Origin: Prado023 sp963753075
Lineage (GTDB): Bacteria > Actinomycetota > Actinomycetes > S36-B12 > CAIYMF01
DNA length: 64,000 nt
Assembly: GCA_963753075.1 (NCBI GenBank)
Contig: CAVWAR010000002.1
Coordinates: 496,001 to 560,000, forward strand
Direction of reading: 5' to 3'
A model generated the notes under the pieces. It was given only the letters and a program-made list of their open reading frames with translations. It did not search any database and was not told the DNA's origin. The position numbers were made by a program, and so were the translations under genes. How positions within the stretch are numbered: position 1 is the stretch's first letter; each line of letters opens with the position of its first letter. Positions 63,429 to 64,000 of the stretch are shown one piece after another.

Positions 63429-64000
63429 TCAGCGGAGGATCTCGTTCTGGATATCCTCACTATCTGACGGGCGTCCTTCGTGAGGATTTGGCCGAAAGGA
63501 TGCTCGGAACTGATTCGACTGACCCCCCGCACGAGAACCGGCCATGAGCGCGATGATCCCGGCGAGTATCCCGAAGGAGACGGATCCAACGAGCCAGATA
63601 GTCATTGGTTCAACACTCACGCCCCACCACCATTCCTTGCCGTCGTTCAAGTTGACCGAGGCAACGTCCACACCCGTGATGTATCTGCGCATCAGGATGT
63701 GCAGGGCTACTGCGTGGGCCATTGCGGCTAGTGCCGCGATCCACAGGGTCTGGCGCCTGTTCGGGCCTTGGCCCGGGTCAGCTCCCTTGATTGCCAAGAT
63801 GCCCAGCATGATCATCACGACAGGCAGCAGGTAGCGTGACTGAACCCACAGGCCAACCGGATAGCCAACTCGCTCAAGCATCCAGAGCGGCAGGAGCAGG
63901 GCTGCTAGAGCGGTCAAGGCGGCGGCGAGCGCTCGCCTTGTCCCGAGCCCGCCGACTCCAAGTCCGAGGATCGCCCCCAGGGCCAGCGCTACCGATCCCT
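63429..64000 (-). CDS. Polytopic membrane protein, C-terminal part (DUF2142-like)
   Basis: The frame is open to the right edge, so the gene starts outside the window; 190 residues are seen. At least four hydrophobic segments: ALTALAALLLPLWMLE, YLLPVVMIMLGILA, TLWIAALAAMAHAVALHIL and MTIWLVGSVSFGILAGIIAL. VGLWVQSRYLLPV resembles the QGRYxxP region near the end of DUF2142/GT-C-like membrane proteins. A hydrophilic tail of about 35 residues ends the protein. It may be a GT-C transferase or a membrane protein of the locus; confidence in the family is low. Confidence 0.6.
   Translation of the reverse strand, partial: GSVALALGAILGLGVGGLGTRRALAAALTALAALLLPLWMLERVGYPVGLWVQSRYLLPVVMIMLGILAIKGADPGQGPNRRQTLWIAALAAMAHAVALHILMRRYITGVDVASVNLNDGKEWWWGVSVEPMTIWLVGSVSFGILAGIIALMAGSRAGGQSNQFRASFRPNPHEGRPSDSEDIQNEILR

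Noticed and set aside
1..64000. CRISPR arrays, rRNA genes, prophage
   Set aside because: No regularly spaced repeats, rRNA-like blocks or phage structural genes were seen.

Overview
The window is high-GC DNA of an actinobacterium. The evidence is GTG/TTG starts, four-base ATGA/GTGA gene overlaps, and a left half whose gene order matches the block I remember from Streptomyces coelicolor and mycobacteria: acs, ssd-tadABC with small pilins, a divergent SftH-type helicase, bldG with its kinase-like partner, hppA, a methyltransferase, topA, tmk, holB. I cannot place the genus from sequence alone.

Layout. 1-1.6 kb: end of an Mrp-type Na+/H+ antiporter operon (mrpD' E F G). 1.7-4.5 kb: acetyl-CoA synthetase and a degenerate Fic-fold protein. 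5.0-8.3 kb: gluABCD amino-acid ABC transporter with a perfect intercistronic hairpin. 8.4-13.2 kb: Flp/Tad pilus locus. 13.3-26.7 kb: helicase, BldG switch, proton pyrophosphatase, an inserted RgpF-like gene, methyltransferase, topA, tmk, holB. No broken genes were seen in the first 30 kb.

26.8-64 kb is a surface-polysaccharide locus. It opens with a 987-residue multidomain protein (capsule-type glycosyltransferase, methyltransferase, possible kinase-like segment, C-terminal coiled coil) and a membrane protein. Next come a frameshifted lipoprotein hydrolase and an IS630-family element. The core of the locus carries GDP-L-fucose synthesis (gmd, fcl), an alpha-fucosyltransferase of family GT11, many other glycosyltransferases and methyltransferases, a flippase, a UDP-HexNAc-type dehydrogenase, an initiating polyprenyl-phosphate sugar transferase, a UDP-xylose synthase with an in-frame TAG, a Wzy/WaaL-like protein, and an ABC exporter whose ATPase has a C-terminal carbohydrate-binding domain (Wzm/Wzt). 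A WsaF-like enzyme and two further glycosyltransferases follow; the last gene runs off the window.

Together these suggest a fucose-containing glycan built on undecaprenyl phosphate and exported by Wzm/Wzt. The N-terminal fusion protein could be a WbdD-like chain terminator with a coiled-coil ruler; that is inference. The locus also looks mosaic and decaying. The 3' end of the initiating transferase occurs three times among glycosyltransferase remnants, several genes carry single frameshifts, and both a flippase and an ABC exporter are present.
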